Source: Lachnospiraceae bacterium
GTDB lineage: Bacteria; Bacillota; Clostridia; Lachnospirales; Lachnospiraceae
Direction of reading: 5' to 3'
Assembly (NCBI GenBank): GCA_019421365.1
Contig: JAHZFJ010000025.1
Location: 1-63,011 of the forward strand
Length of the DNA stretch: 63,011 nucleotides
The notes below the pieces were generated by a model. That model had not been told where the DNA came from. It searched no databases and saw only the letters and a program-made list of their open reading frames with translations. Shown here piece by piece: positions 50,013-59,847 of the stretch (within the stretch, counting starts at the first letter, position 1; every line of letters begins with the position of its first letter). The position numbers were made by a program, and so were the translations under genes.

Positions 50013-50492
50013 TTAGTTTTTAAAACTTTCTAATCTAGCGTCCATTGTTTTATTAAAGTTTTCAACTTTTCTTTCATATTCTGTGTTCATGAATGCTGAA
50101 GTAAGCATGAAATCTGCAGTTGCACGGTTGTTTGCAATTGGGATATCATATACTACCGCAATACGAAGAAGTGCTTTTACGTCTGGATCATGTGGTTGAG
50201 CTGCTAGTGGGTCCCAGAAGAATACCACAAAATCGATATTTCCTTCTACAATTCTTGAGCCAATCTGTTGGTCACCACCAAGTGGACCACTATTATATCC
50301 TTTAACAGGCAGATTAACTTTGTCCGCAATTAAACGCGCCGTTGTTCCTGTTCCGCATAAGATATGGTTCTCTAAAACCTCTCTATGTTGCTTAACCCAA
50401 TCTACTAATTCTGCTTTCTTACTATCATGTGCAATTAATGCGATGTGTTTTTGTTTTCCAATTGTGAAATTAATAAAATCGTCTTTTATCAT
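50013..50492 (-). CDS. mgsA: Methylglyoxal synthase
   Basis: This 159-residue enzyme turns dihydroxyacetone phosphate into methylglyoxal. It shows the family pattern: IALIAHDSKKAELVDW early, CGTGTTA near 47-53, SGPLGGDQQIG near 68-78, and FFWDPLAAQPHDPDV near 92-106, containing the catalytic Asp region. The length is normal. It follows pheA by 58 bases and ends before a strong terminator. Confidence 0.95.
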   Translation of the reverse strand: MIKDDFINFTIGKQKHIALIAHDSKKAELVDWVKQHREVLENHILCGTGTTARLIADKVNLPVKGYNSGPLGGDQQIGSRIVEGNIDFVVFFWDPLAAQPHDPDVKALLRIAVVYDIPIANNRATADFMLTSAFMNTEYERKVENFNKTMDARLESFKN

Positions 50493-50550
50493 ATATTTTC
50501 TCCTGTCTGTACTATTGTTGTTTCTGTTTTATTGCTATTTTATTTACATA

Positions 50551-51687
50551 CTATTCTGTTTTTATGTTGCCCAACACTCGAACAGATGATGCTTCTTCTT
50601 TTATCCCGCGTAGCGCATTAATAACTCCCGCGTCACGAAGATTTCCTTCAACATCAACGAAGAATCGATACTCAAAATTCTTTCCGTTAATCGGTCTGGA
50701 TTCAATCTTTACCATATTCAGATTATTAAATATAAAATGAGACAACATATTATATAGTGTACCACTCTTATGCGGTAATTCAAAGCTTATACTAACTTTG
50801 TTCGCATCCTTAAGAAAAATCTTCCGGCTTGCTATTATAATAAACCTTGTACAATTTGCATCATTAAAGTTAATAGAATCTTTCAATATTTTTAATCCGT
50901 AACACTGAGCTGCCTTTTTACTACCAATCGCTGCTTGTGTAACGTCCCCATCTTCCATAACTTTCTTAGCACTAGCCGCCGTACTTAGATATTCTTTCTT
51001 TTCAATATAATCATGCTCTTCTAAGAACTTTGCACATTGCATTAATGGTTGTGGGTGAGAATATACGGTTTTCAGATTCTCGATAGTCGCATCTTCTAAA
51101 CCAAGTAATGCATTCTGAATCTTAACTACATGTTCTCCTACTATATAGTTATTATATTCTATTAATAAATCATAAATATCTGAAATTCCGCCAGTGGACG
51201 AGTTTTCAATAGGAAGTACTCCATAATCTGCTCTACCGTCTTTAACAGCTTCCATTACCTTACGGAATGTCAATTCGTTAAAGCTATCTATCTGGGTTCC
51301 AAAATAATCTTCCATACATTGTTGAGTATATGTGCCTTCTTCTCCAAAGAATACAACCTTAGTATCTACTGTAATCGGTAATTCTTCTACCGCCTCAAAA
51401 GATTTTGAAACACTCTCTGATTTCACTAACGTGTATTGTAATTTACGACTGATGGACATAATCTGTGTAAATAGCTCCTGTGCAGCATGCTTATTGAATT
51501 CATTACTTGCTAAAGATCCTAACGTTTCTAATTTCTCGTCTTCACGTTGCTTGTCATACACTTTCTTACCTACACTAATCTTATACTCCGCAACATTCTT
51601 TGCTATCTCCATACGTTCTTCTAGTAAGGAAATAATCTGCTTATCTATGCGGTCTATATCTTCTCGACTCTTCAGTAAATCTACCAT
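50551..51687 (-). CDS. pheA: Bifunctional chorismate mutase / prephenate dehydratase
   Basis: This 378-residue enzyme makes phenylpyruvate for phenylalanine synthesis. The chorismate mutase AroQ-type domain is residues about 1-88 (DIDRIDKQIISLLEERM), the prephenate dehydratase domain about 110-280 (FFGEEGTYTQQCM, PIENSSTGGISD near 178) and the ACT domain about 295-370 (FELPHKSGTLYNML). The ACT domain normally binds phenylalanine for feedback. The ATG at 51687 has GGGAGG upstream; the longer frame to 51750 does not. Confidence 0.94.
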   Translation of the reverse strand: MVDLLKSREDIDRIDKQIISLLEERMEIAKNVAEYKISVGKKVYDKQREDEKLETLGSLASNEFNKHAAQELFTQIMSISRKLQYTLVKSESVSKSFEAVEELPITVDTKVVFFGEEGTYTQQCMEDYFGTQIDSFNELTFRKVMEAVKDGRADYGVLPIENSSTGGISDIYDLLIEYNNYIVGEHVVKIQNALLGLEDATIENLKTVYSHPQPLMQCAKFLEEHDYIEKKEYLSTAASAKKVMEDGDVTQAAIGSKKAAQCYGLKILKDSINFNDANCTRFIIIASRKIFLKDANKVSISFELPHKSGTLYNMLSHFIFNNLNMVKIESRPINGKNFEYRFFVDVEGNLRDAGVINALRGIKEEASSVRVLGNIKTE

Positions 51688-51800
51688 TGGGACCTCCCTG
51701 TTATGCCTTATACTCTGATAATTCTTGAATCTCATAGAATTGATAGCCATTCACTAATAATCATTATATAACAGTTAATCCACTATTTGCAAGTAACGTG

Positions 51801-52400
51801 TCAAATTTTGCACGCAAATCTGTTTCCCTTATTTTGTTCTTCTTGATATTTCTTCTTATTAGTATAGAGTGTACTGTGTTTTTCTTCTTTTTCCTCTTTT
51901 CGTTTCTCCTCAGTAGCAGGCAATTCACTATATCTTTTACTTTTCATAGCTTTTCCAGATTCATCAGCTATCGCAGCTTGCTCCATCTGAATATCTTCTT
52001 TAGTACCTCGTACGCCTGACATATGATTCGATATTACACGTTGTACCTCTTCTTTTGTTTTACTATTTTTAATCTGTGCTTTCATCATCCTACGACTCAT
52101 CTCAATTTTGATTGCTTTCATATACATCATAGGATCATGTTGACGTAAGTATTCTAATTCTGACGCCGTTAATTTCTTCCCTAATGATAATTTAGCCCGG
52201 ATACTTTTTAGCCTTGCTTGAACTCGTTCAGGATCTTCTTTATTAAGAATGGACTCCAATTGATAAGAAGTTTTCTTGCTCTCATTCTGCTTCTCTAATT
52301 TCTTTTGCTGCTCTTTAAGATTATTTAATACATTCACTGTGCTACTAATAAACATACTCTCACCTATCCCTATTACAACCCATATTATTATAAGTTCCAT
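51801..52400 (-). CDS. Hypothetical coiled-coil membrane protein
   Basis: This 199-residue protein begins with a hydrophobic segment (MELIIIWVVIGIGESMFIS) and continues as a highly charged helical chain, ending in a Lys/Glu-rich tail. It may be membrane-anchored with a cytoplasmic coiled coil. I do not recognise a family. It stands between folC and pheA with separate spacing. Confidence 0.65.
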   Translation of the reverse strand: MELIIIWVVIGIGESMFISSTVNVLNNLKEQQKKLEKQNESKKTSYQLESILNKEDPERVQARLKSIRAKLSLGKKLTASELEYLRQHDPMMYMKAIKIEMSRRMMKAQIKNSKTKEEVQRVISNHMSGVRGTKEDIQMEQAAIADESGKAMKSKRYSELPATEEKRKEEKEEKHSTLYTNKKKYQEEQNKGNRFACKI

Positions 52401-52493
52401 TGAATTAATACCTTAAATTCCGTAGGTACTCTTTCACCCTTTATTCTTAATATCGGCTATAATAAGGAAAATTTTAACGCTATATGTTTTAAT

Positions 52494-52535
52494 AAAAAAT
52501 CTATCTAGTTAAGTAAAACTTATCCAGATAGATTT
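52494..52535 (-). terminator. Terminator of folC
   Basis: An imperfect hairpin with arms CTATCTAGTTAAG and CTTATCCAGATAG, with T-runs on both sides, lies directly after the folC stop. Confidence 0.75.
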
Positions 52536-52541
52536 TTTTGT

Positions 52542-53897
52542 TTATTCTTTATTTAATACAGAATAGACTTCTTCATGAAAAGAAAGGGAACCAAATACTA
52601 CAATTGGCGTCTCTTCGTTATATCCATTATCTTTGTCTGATTCTTCTATCGCTAACTGTAATGCCTCATTTACAGAACTAGTTGCCTTTACGTTACTGCA
52701 ATAATTCATTGCACACTGGGCGAGAAAATTCGCATCTAAACCTCTTGAATTATTAGGTGTAATTGTATAGATTGACTTAGCTTTCTTCGCAGTTATTGCT
52801 AATACTTTCTCATATTCTTTGTCGGCTAGTACCCCTATTACATAGATACATTCTTTTTTAGGAAAATATAGTTCCATTGCTTCCACCAATGCAAACGCTG
52901 CATCTTCATTGTGCGCCCCATCAAGAATTATAGTAGGGTTATCATAAATCTTTTCAAAACGACCATTCCAGCTAGTTATATCAAGTCCAGCAAATATGCT
53001 TTCTTCCGTCACATTATAGCCAATTTTCTTTAACATTAAAGCGGTATTGACTGCTACAGCTGCATTCTTAACCTGCATCTTTCCTAGCAGATGAACCTTC
53101 AGATTCTTTAATACACTACAATTAATAATCACGTTCTCTTCTACCGAAAAATCAAATACCGTTTCATCAATCCTATATCTTATATTCTGCATCGCGTCAA
53201 AATCTGTAATCATTAGTTCTGCATCTTTTTCTTTACAAACAGATTCAATAACTTCCATTGCCTCTGGTTGTTGTTTATAAGATACAACCTTACAGTTATC
53301 TTTCACAATTCCTGCTTTCTCAAATGCAATTTTTGCTAAGGTATCACCTAGGAACTGCATATGATCCATGCTAATTGATGTAAGGACCGCTACCTTTGTA
53401 TTTTTAATTATATTAGTAGCGTCTAATCTTCCACCCATACCAACTTCTAATACAACTAAATCACAACCTTGATCTACGAATTCGAGAAAGCCCATCGCTG
53501 TCTCAATTTCAAAAGGCGTGGGATGAGCATAGCCATCTAATGCCATCTCATCACAGACATCTGCTATACGCGTGATATGTCTTGCAACTGCTTCTTCGGA
53601 TATATATGTTGTTTCTACTTGGGAAGCCTTTGTTTTATCCGTAATCTGTATTCGCTCGCAGTAACAACGAATTGTTGGTGATATATATCTACCAATTTTG
53701 TATCCAGCCACAGCCATGATATTAGCTATATATGCAGCTGTAGACCCTTTACCATTCGTGCCTGCTATATGAACAAATTGTAATTTATCTTGTGGATTGT
53801 CAAGGCGCTTTAACAGTTCTGTTATTGATTTTAAGCCAAGTACACTACCAAACTTAGCTACTTCATCCATGTATTTCATCGAATCATAAAAATTCAT
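52542..53897 (-). CDS. folC: Folylpolyglutamate synthase / dihydrofolate synthase
   Basis: This 451-residue Mur-ligase-like enzyme adds glutamate to folates. It has the ATP-binding motif AGTNGKGSTAAYI near residue 45, EVGMGGRLDATN near 151, the SMDHMQFLG helix near 175, and DGAHNEDAA near 320. The length is normal. It lies 38 bases after the methyltransferase gene in the same direction and is followed by a terminator. Confidence 0.92.
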   Translation of the reverse strand: MNFYDSMKYMDEVAKFGSVLGLKSITELLKRLDNPQDKLQFVHIAGTNGKGSTAAYIANIMAVAGYKIGRYISPTIRCYCERIQITDKTKASQVETTYISEEAVARHITRIADVCDEMALDGYAHPTPFEIETAMGFLEFVDQGCDLVVLEVGMGGRLDATNIIKNTKVAVLTSISMDHMQFLGDTLAKIAFEKAGIVKDNCKVVSYKQQPEAMEVIESVCKEKDAELMITDFDAMQNIRYRIDETVFDFSVEENVIINCSVLKNLKVHLLGKMQVKNAAVAVNTALMLKKIGYNVTEESIFAGLDITSWNGRFEKIYDNPTIILDGAHNEDAAFALVEAMELYFPKKECIYVIGVLADKEYEKVLAITAKKAKSIYTITPNNSRGLDANFLAQCAMNYCSNVKATSSVNEALQLAIEESDKDNGYNEETPIVVFGSLSFHEEVYSVLNKE

Positions 53898-53935
53898 TTG
53901 TGCACCTCTTTCCTTAGAGAACTATATAGTGCTCT

Positions 53936-55138
53936 TTATTTTTCGTCACACACTTGGAAGATATAGAATTTTAGGTAGTAAGATTCATCTGCTGCCCATA
54001 AGATTGGATGATCCGGTGCTTGAGTTCTATATTCTACTTGTCGAAGACGTTTGTGCACGTTTCTAGCTGCTTGTCCTATTGTCTCTGTGAATAATTCAGG
54101 AGTCATAAAGTGAGAACAAGAACATGTTGCTAGATAACCGCCATCTTTAATTAACTTCATCGCACGAAGGTTAATTTCTCTATATCCCTTAACTGCATTC
54201 TTAACTGAATTTCTAGATTTCGTGAAGGCTGGAGGATCAAGTATCACTACATCGAATTTCTCACCCTTTTCCTCTAATTCCGGTAATAAATCAAAGACAT
54301 CTGCACATAAGAACTTAACAGTATCTTGTAATCCATTAAGCTTAGCATTCTCTTCCGCTTGTTTGCAACCAAGATCAGAAGCATCAACACCTAGAACACT
54401 AGCTGCTCCAGCAATACCCGCATTCAAAGCAAATGAACCTGTATGCGTGAAACAATCTAGAACCTTTGCTCCCTTACATAATTTATGGATTGCCTTACGA
54501 TTGTATTTCTGATCTAGGAAGAATCCAGTTTTTTGTCCTTCTTCAACATCAACCATGTAACGTACACCATTTTCTACGATTTCAACTTTTGTATCAAACG
54601 GTTCTCCAATAAATCCTTTGATTCTCTCCATACCCTCATTAGTACATACTTTGGCATCACTACGTTCGTATACACCACGTATTGTAATACCATCTTCCTT
54701 CATACATGCAATTAAATCTTCAACGATTTGTACCTTAAGGCGATCAATACCTAATGCTAGTGATTGCACTACTAATACATCTGAGAATTTATCAATAACG
54801 ATACCTGGTAGAAAATCTGCCTCACCAAAAATAACACGACAACTACTTGTATCAACTGTTTTCTTACGATATTCCCAAGCATTCTTCACACGCATAATAA
54901 TGAATGCATCATCGATTTCTTGTCCTTTCTTTCTTGAAAGTAAACGTACTGTAATCTTAGATTTTGTATTAATAAAACCTGTACCCATGAAATAATCATC
55001 GAAATCATGTACGTACACCAAATCTCCATTCTCAAAATCACCAGTGATCTTGTCGATTTCATTATCAAAAACCCACATTCCACCTGCTTTTATTGTTCTT
55101 CCTTCGCCTTTTCTTAATTTAACAATTGCTCTTTCCAT
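53936..55138 (-). CDS. RlmI-like class I rRNA methyltransferase
   Basis: This 400-residue SAM-dependent enzyme has an N-terminal PUA-like domain (about 1-75), a central EEHEE-like part and a Rossmann methylase with CFTHTGSFALNAG near 232 and LDPPAFTKSR near 301. It matches the RlmI/YccW family that makes m5C in 23S rRNA. The exact target base is from family knowledge only. It is probably co-transcribed with folC. Confidence 0.9.
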   Translation of the reverse strand: MERAIVKLRKGEGRTIKAGGMWVFDNEIDKITGDFENGDLVYVHDFDDYFMGTGFINTKSKITVRLLSRKKGQEIDDAFIIMRVKNAWEYRKKTVDTSSCRVIFGEADFLPGIVIDKFSDVLVVQSLALGIDRLKVQIVEDLIACMKEDGITIRGVYERSDAKVCTNEGMERIKGFIGEPFDTKVEIVENGVRYMVDVEEGQKTGFFLDQKYNRKAIHKLCKGAKVLDCFTHTGSFALNAGIAGAASVLGVDASDLGCKQAEENAKLNGLQDTVKFLCADVFDLLPELEEKGEKFDVVILDPPAFTKSRNSVKNAVKGYREINLRAMKLIKDGGYLATCSCSHFMTPELFTETIGQAARNVHKRLRQVEYRTQAPDHPILWAADESYYLKFYIFQVCDEK

Positions 55139-55308
55139 CTATTCTTCTATGCAAACTATCTCTGCATAATTCCTTTCTGTAAACTCTACATGATTATATC
55201 ACAATGCGTTTTGCATTACTACTTTCTTTTCTCAGACCAAACCAATTATGGATGTAATCACCTTCGCACATTAAGAATATTCCTATCTCTTCTCCTAATA
55301 CTAGATAC

Positions 55309-55719
55309 ATGAAGAAAAATCTATTTACTAATTTTATTACATGTGGACTACTAGGTTGGTGTATGGAATGTTTTTGGACTGGACTTAGTTCCATTCGCTC
55401 CCGTAAGGACCCTGAACTAACATGCCACACATCCATATGGATGTTCCCAATCTATGGTGCAGCAGCATTTCTAATGCCAATTTGCAAGCTACTAAAGAAT
55501 ACGAACACGTTTATACGAGGAGGGATCTATACAGTCTGTATCTTCATTACTGAATTCTGTACAGGAGAATTACTTAAGAAGTACAAAGCGTGTCCTTGGG
55601 ATTATAGCAAAGCAAAATTTAATTTAAAAGGTGTTATTCGATTTGACTATGCACCACTATGGTTTATTATGGGCTTATTCTTTGAGAAAATACTATTACG
55701 TAAAAAACCAATCTTATAA
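55309..55719 (+). CDS. CmpB-like putative ABC-transporter membrane protein
   Basis: This 136-residue membrane protein has about four helices and matches the CmpB-like family (CGLLGWCMECFWTG, then IWMFPIYGAAAFLMPI, ending with a WDYS motif and YAPLWFIMG). Family members are annotated as putative ABC transport subunits, without proof. No clear ribosome site precedes the ATG, so the start is uncertain. Confidence 0.75.
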   Translation: MKKNLFTNFITCGLLGWCMECFWTGLSSIRSRKDPELTCHTSIWMFPIYGAAAFLMPICKLLKNTNTFIRGGIYTVCIFITEFCTGELLKKYKACPWDYSKAKFNLKGVIRFDYAPLWFIMGLFFEKILLRKKPIL

Positions 55720-55742
55720 TGTTATTACTAACAAATTGCAAA

Positions 55743-55786
55743 AAGAGGGAAGTAAACAGTCAATTAAAACTGTGCACTTCCCTCTT
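55743..55786. terminator. Bidirectional terminator
   Basis: AAGAGGGAAGT pairs with ACTTCCCTCTT, with an inner ACAGT/ACTGT pair, between two convergent genes. Confidence 0.8.
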
Positions 55787-55800
55787 GATTGCTATAAATA

Positions 55801-56145
55801 TTAAAAGTTAAATCCGTTATAGCCCCAATGACTAACTTCTTCGTATTTGACATAGATTTTGTCTGTATCTATTCCTGCAACTCTGTTGAATATATCACAA
55901 ATTGCTGCAGTCAATTTATCATAAACATCTGATGTAGTTCTACCAAAAATCTTAACTTCTATGAAGGCGATTTTCTCGAAGGCCTCCCCTTTAAAATACA
56001 AACTGTAATTGTCTTCAAACCCAAGCATTAACCAACTTTCACTTTTTCCAGGAATTAAGGTTATAGCTTTCCCTAGTTCGGTTTTTAACTCTTCCTTTTG
56101 TGTATCTGTAAGTGCAACAGATACTTTTGAATTAATAAATGGCAT
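55801..56145 (-). CDS. MIF/phenylpyruvate tautomerase-like protein
   Basis: This 114-residue protein has the MIF fold pattern with the N-terminal proline (MPFINSKVS, Pro 2 catalytic after Met removal) and the typical C-terminal end (VSHWGYNGFNF). It should tautomerise small keto-enol compounds; the natural substrate is unknown. It stands alone. Confidence 0.85.
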   Translation of the reverse strand: MPFINSKVSVALTDTQKEELKTELGKAITLIPGKSESWLMLGFEDNYSLYFKGEAFEKIAFIEVKIFGRTTSDVYDKLTAAICDIFNRVAGIDTDKIYVKYEEVSHWGYNGFNF

Positions 56146-56175
56146 AATTTATTTTTCCTTTCTATTCTATATTGT

Positions 56176-56620
56176 CTACCAATTGTATAATTTCTTATAC
56201 GTAATACTCAATTTCCATAAGTCACGTCTCACTCTCATTCTTCCATATGTACTTTTCAAATATTCATAAAACTCCTTCTCATATGCAAGAATCATGTCCA
56301 GTTCCTCATCTGTAATTGCATAATCACCATAGCGTATCGCCATATACAAATCATTTACCTTCTTTAATGAATATGAAGCTACTTGAATACTTCGATCCAT
56401 TCTAGTTGTATACACTTGTAGCGTTTCTGTGTTCGTATATGGTAATCCTATCTTTTCTAAATGATACATAATTTTGCGATAGATTACAACAACTATCGTA
56501 GCTTGTCCCAGCTATAAATTTCTGTGCTAGTAATAGCTCATCCTCGTTCGATGGATATCCTATTGACATATCATCTTTTTTGATATATATCCATATTAAA
56601 ATAATCAGTAATTCTTTCAA
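56176..56620 (-). pseudogene. Possible frameshifted gene in two overlapping frames
   Basis: Two overlapping minus-strand frames lie here. The upstream one (56402-56620) encodes a segment that looks like real protein, SIGYPSNEDELLLAQKF onward. The downstream one (56176-56469) encodes MYHLEKIGLPYTNTE and a helical protein with Tyr/Arg-rich end. Neither has a strong ribosome site, and they could be joined by one base change near 56470-56500. I do not recognise the product. Alternatively only the 97-residue downstream ORF is a gene. Confidence 0.4.
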
Positions 56621-56679
56621 TTTTCGTTATATTGTTATAAAATAGTAACACGTAACTTATACTCAACGGGGACAAAAGT

Positions 56680-57411
56680 ATGAAAAGAAAAAAACCACTA
56701 ATTATTGCGCATAGAGGAGCCAAAAGCCTTGCAAAACATGAAAACACATTAGAGTCATTCCAGATAGCGATAGATTTAAATGTACAAATGGTAGAGTTTG
56801 ATATCCGCCAAACCAAAGATAAAAAATTAATAATCTATCATAATCCAACTATTGGCTGTAGAAGGATTCGTGAACTGACTTATCGCCAATTAACTACAAT
56901 TGCATCCAAGAAGGGATTAGAGATTCCACTTTTAGAGGATGTCTTAAAACTATGTCAAGGTAAGGTACATCTAGATATTGAATTCAAAGAATCTGGTTAT
57001 GAAAAAGAAGTTATTGACCTAGTTACTACCTACTTTAATTATGATGAATTCATAATGATTAGTTTCTCAGATAATATAATAAAAGAGGTGAAACGCCTAG
57101 ACTCAAATATACGGACAGGCTTGTTAATTGGGCTTGAGGGTGCTTCTCTTCCACAACGACTACAAGAAATATATCCGATTAGACGTTTAAAGAATACAAA
57201 TGCTGATTTTGTAGTCGCTCATTATTATCTAGTAACACGTTTCTTACTCTACTTATGTAAGAAGTATCACTATGATCTCTTCGTTTGGACCGTTAATAGC
57301 GACCGAACATTCCATAGGTTAAGAAAGCAACGTGTTACTGCCATTGTAACTGATTATCCACAGAAATATACGAAAGCTAAGCTCAAAAAAAGGAATATTC
57401 AACCATCATAA
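56680..57411 (+). CDS. Glycerophosphodiester phosphodiesterase
   Basis: This 243-residue protein has the GDPD catalytic pattern: HRGA at residues 11-14, HENT near 20, EFD at 39-41, and YHNP with His 54 near 53. It cleaves glycerophosphodiesters to glycerol-3-phosphate and an alcohol. There is no signal peptide, so it should act in the cytoplasm. Its end overlaps the convergent SOD gene by six bases. Confidence 0.92.
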   Translation: MKRKKPLIIAHRGAKSLAKHENTLESFQIAIDLNVQMVEFDIRQTKDKKLIIYHNPTIGCRRIRELTYRQLTTIASKKGLEIPLLEDVLKLCQGKVHLDIEFKESGYEKEVIDLVTTYFNYDEFIMISFSDNIIKEVKRLDSNIRTGLLIGLEGASLPQRLQEIYPIRRLKNTNADFVVAHYYLVTRFLLYLCKKYHYDLFVWTVNSDRTFHRLRKQRVTAIVTDYPQKYTKAKLKKRNIQPS

Positions 57412-58002
57412 TCGACGATTAAACACTTCTGCTCGTGCTTTAACTATCAACCAGTTCACATTATATAAGAAATTATTGATATAGGATACCTTATCGGGGC
57501 CGTACTGCATGAAATATGCATGTTCATAAACATCGAGCACTATAAGTGGGAAACCATAAACAATCCCTCCCATATCATGCGTATCTAAACTCATATTTAC
57601 AAATCTCTGTGTCTTTTGTTCAAAGGCAAGCATTGTCCAACCACGGCTTGCCTTTGCTGTAGCAATAAAATTCAACGTCCAATTTTCAAAAGTACCGAAA
57701 TCTCGTTCAATTAATTTAAGAATATTATCGGGTATCTCCTGAGCTATACCACCAATATTACTGAAATACAGTTCATGAAGTATAATTGCGTTAAGTGAAT
57801 AACTCTCTCCCCTCTTTAAAGAACGAAATTTACTGTATGTAGCGTTTGCTGCATCGGGTTCATCATTTCCTGCCTTAATTATTCCATCAATTTCATTATA
57901 GCTTTTAATATATCCCTCGTATAATGTATAATGCGCTTGAAATTGTGCATCATTAACCACAGTAATGTTTTCATTAAAAGAAAACTCAGCTGCTTTTAAC
58001 AT
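57406..58002 (-). CDS. Fe/Mn superoxide dismutase
   Basis: This 198-residue protein has all four metal ligands of the Fe/Mn SOD family: His 24, His 76, Asp 157 and His 161 (the last two in LDVYEHAYF). It removes superoxide. The active-site neighbourhood (HELYFSNIGG) resembles the divergent Firmicute SODs, so the metal cannot be told from sequence alone. It converges with the GDPD gene. Confidence 0.88.
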   Translation of the reverse strand: MLKAAEFSFNENITVVNDAQFQAHYTLYEGYIKSYNEIDGIIKAGNDEPDAANATYSKFRSLKRGESYSLNAIILHELYFSNIGGIAQEIPDNILKLIERDFGTFENWTLNFIATAKASRGWTMLAFEQKTQRFVNMSLDTHDMGGIVYGFPLIVLDVYEHAYFMQYGPDKVSYINNFLYNVNWLIVKARAEVFNRRL

Positions 58003-58162
58003 ATTACTTTCCTTTCCTCACCTTTTATTAATTACAGGTCTGTTATTGTGATTATAGTATTCTTATTAAGATATGCATCATTAATCTGATATATATCCAC
58101 TGTACAGAAGTAAGAAAAGATGATAAACTAATACCGAAGTTATATGATTAGGAGGGGGTTCT

Positions 58163-59479
58163 ATGCTAAAAGCAGTTATATTTGATATGGATGGCGTGCT
58201 CGTTGATTCTGAACCACTCAACTTACAAGCCTTAATTAATGCACTAAAGGATTTTGGTGCAGAATTAACCTTAGATTATTGTTCTAAATTCATTGGTTTA
58301 TCTGTTACAGATACTATGAGGCAAATCATAGATGACTATAAGCTTGATACTACCGTTAGTGAATTAAAACTTGCAAATAAAACTACGAAAAGGAAGATGA
58401 TCAAAGAAGAAGGGTACCCACCTATTCCTTTTGTCAAAACACTTATTCAGGATCTGTATCGCAACGGTATTAAGATGGCCGTAGCCTCTTCTTCACCAGA
58501 AGCAGATATTTTACATGTTACTAAAACACTTGGTATCTATAAATATTTTGATAAGATTATAAGTGGAGATTTTGTTGAACACTCAAAACCAGATCCAGAA
58601 ATATTCAATCTGGCATTGAAAGAGCTTGGAGTATCAGCATCACAAGCCATGGTAATTGAAGATTCTATGAATGGAACGATTGCTGCAGAAGGCGCTCAGA
58701 TAAAAACTATTGGTTTTCTAAATCCTAATTCCGGAAATCAAGATCTAAGTCGTGCCTGTGTATTAATCGAAAGCTTTCAAGACGTTGACTATCATTTTAT
58801 TGAGAGTGAATATAGACGAGCTTATGGTCTCCCAGTAGAAATCACAAAAACCAAACGCCTTGTAATTCGTGAACTTACAGTAGATGATATTAAAACTATG
58901 TATCAAATCTATCAAGATCCTAAAGTGAGAGAATTTATAGATGATATTGATGATTATCTACAGAATGAAATTGAGAAACACGAGGCATATATAAAGAATG
59001 TATACTCATTCTTTGGCTACGGTCTATGGGGCGTCTTCAAAAAAGATTCCAATGTGTTAATCGGTCGATGTGGAATCCAAAATCGTACCATTGATAATCG
59101 AATGGAAATCGAATTAGGCTATCTATTAGATGGAGACCATTGGGGTATGGGATATGCCTTAGAATGTACCAAAGCTGTTTTATCATATGCTTTTGAATAT
59201 CTAGGAATCCAAAGAATAGTGGCCTCTATTGACAAGCTGAATACACGTTCTTTAAGTGTAGCGAATAAATTAGGAATGATTCAAGAAAAAGAAATAATGG
59301 ACAACTGTCGTAAATGCTATCTATATGTTATCACGAAAGAAGATTATGAAAAACAGATAGAAAAAGAAGAGGCTTCTAGAAGAAAAGAGGCCGTTTATAG
59401 AGTTCTTGGTAAATATGAAGATGGAATAGATACAGCAGTTTATAGAAAACGCTATCGTTATCTTGATAACGATAAATAG
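58163..59479 (+). CDS. HAD phosphatase-GNAT acetyltransferase fusion
   Basis: This 438-residue protein joins two enzymes. Residues 1 to about 215 are a beta-phosphoglucomutase-like HAD hydrolase (DMDGVLVDS with Asp 8 and Asp 10, SSSPEAD near 111, KPDPEIF near 140). Residues about 225-400 are a GNAT acetyltransferase (LVIRELTVDDIK, then IELGYLLDGDHWGMGYALE). The last 40 residues are basic. The substrates are unknown. AGGAGGGGG precedes the ATG. Confidence 0.88.
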   Translation: MLKAVIFDMDGVLVDSEPLNLQALINALKDFGAELTLDYCSKFIGLSVTDTMRQIIDDYKLDTTVSELKLANKTTKRKMIKEEGYPPIPFVKTLIQDLYRNGIKMAVASSSPEADILHVTKTLGIYKYFDKIISGDFVEHSKPDPEIFNLALKELGVSASQAMVIEDSMNGTIAAEGAQIKTIGFLNPNSGNQDLSRACVLIESFQDVDYHFIESEYRRAYGLPVEITKTKRLVIRELTVDDIKTMYQIYQDPKVREFIDDIDDYLQNEIEKHEAYIKNVYSFFGYGLWGVFKKDSNVLIGRCGIQNRTIDNRMEIELGYLLDGDHWGMGYALECTKAVLSYAFEYLGIQRIVASIDKLNTRSLSVANKLGMIQEKEIMDNCRKCYLYVITKEDYEKQIEKEEASRRKEAVYRVLGKYEDGIDTAVYRKRYRYLDNDK

Positions 59480-59490
59480 GAGGTTAATAA

Positions 59491-59748
59491 ATGGAAGAAT
59501 TCTACGCAGCAATTGAAGAAAAAATAAAATCATCAGGTTATCCAAAGAAAGTAGATGGTTGTACAATCTATACAGAAATTTCAGATTTTATTGAAGATAA
59601 AGAGAATGGTTCTTATATTTATCTTTCTAAAAATCATGAAGATGACGTTTTTGAATATAGGATTGACGTTATGACAGATAATTTCAATCTTGCTACTCTC
59701 TCCATAACAAGTAATGGTCAAAGTTATTTTATTGATTTTGACGCTTAA
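59491..59748 (+). CDS. Small protein of unknown function
   Basis: This 85-residue protein follows the fusion gene by 11 bases, with AGGAGG before the ATG, so it is the second gene of that operon. It is acidic and likely a small alpha/beta fold. I do not recognise a family. A strong terminator follows. Confidence 0.65.
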   Translation: MEEFYAAIEEKIKSSGYPKKVDGCTIYTEISDFIEDKENGSYIYLSKNHEDDVFEYRIDVMTDNFNLATLSITSNGQSYFIDFDA

Positions 59749-59762
59749 TACTAATTGTTTAA

Positions 59763-59824
59763 AATAAAAGGCTTATACTTTATATATAGATATTAAATAT
59801 CTACATTAAAGTATAAGCTTTTTA
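59763..59824. terminator. Terminator
   Basis: AAAAGGCTTATACTTTA pairs with TAAAGTATAAGCTTTTT, with an inner AGATAT/ATATCT pair, between convergent genes. Confidence 0.85.
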
Positions 59825-59847
59825 TTGTCATAGTTTATTATAATAAA

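Noticed and set aside
55194..55436. An 80-codon minus-strand ORF opposite the CmpB-like gene
   Set aside because: It overlaps a real membrane protein gene antisense, has no ribosome site and no family look.
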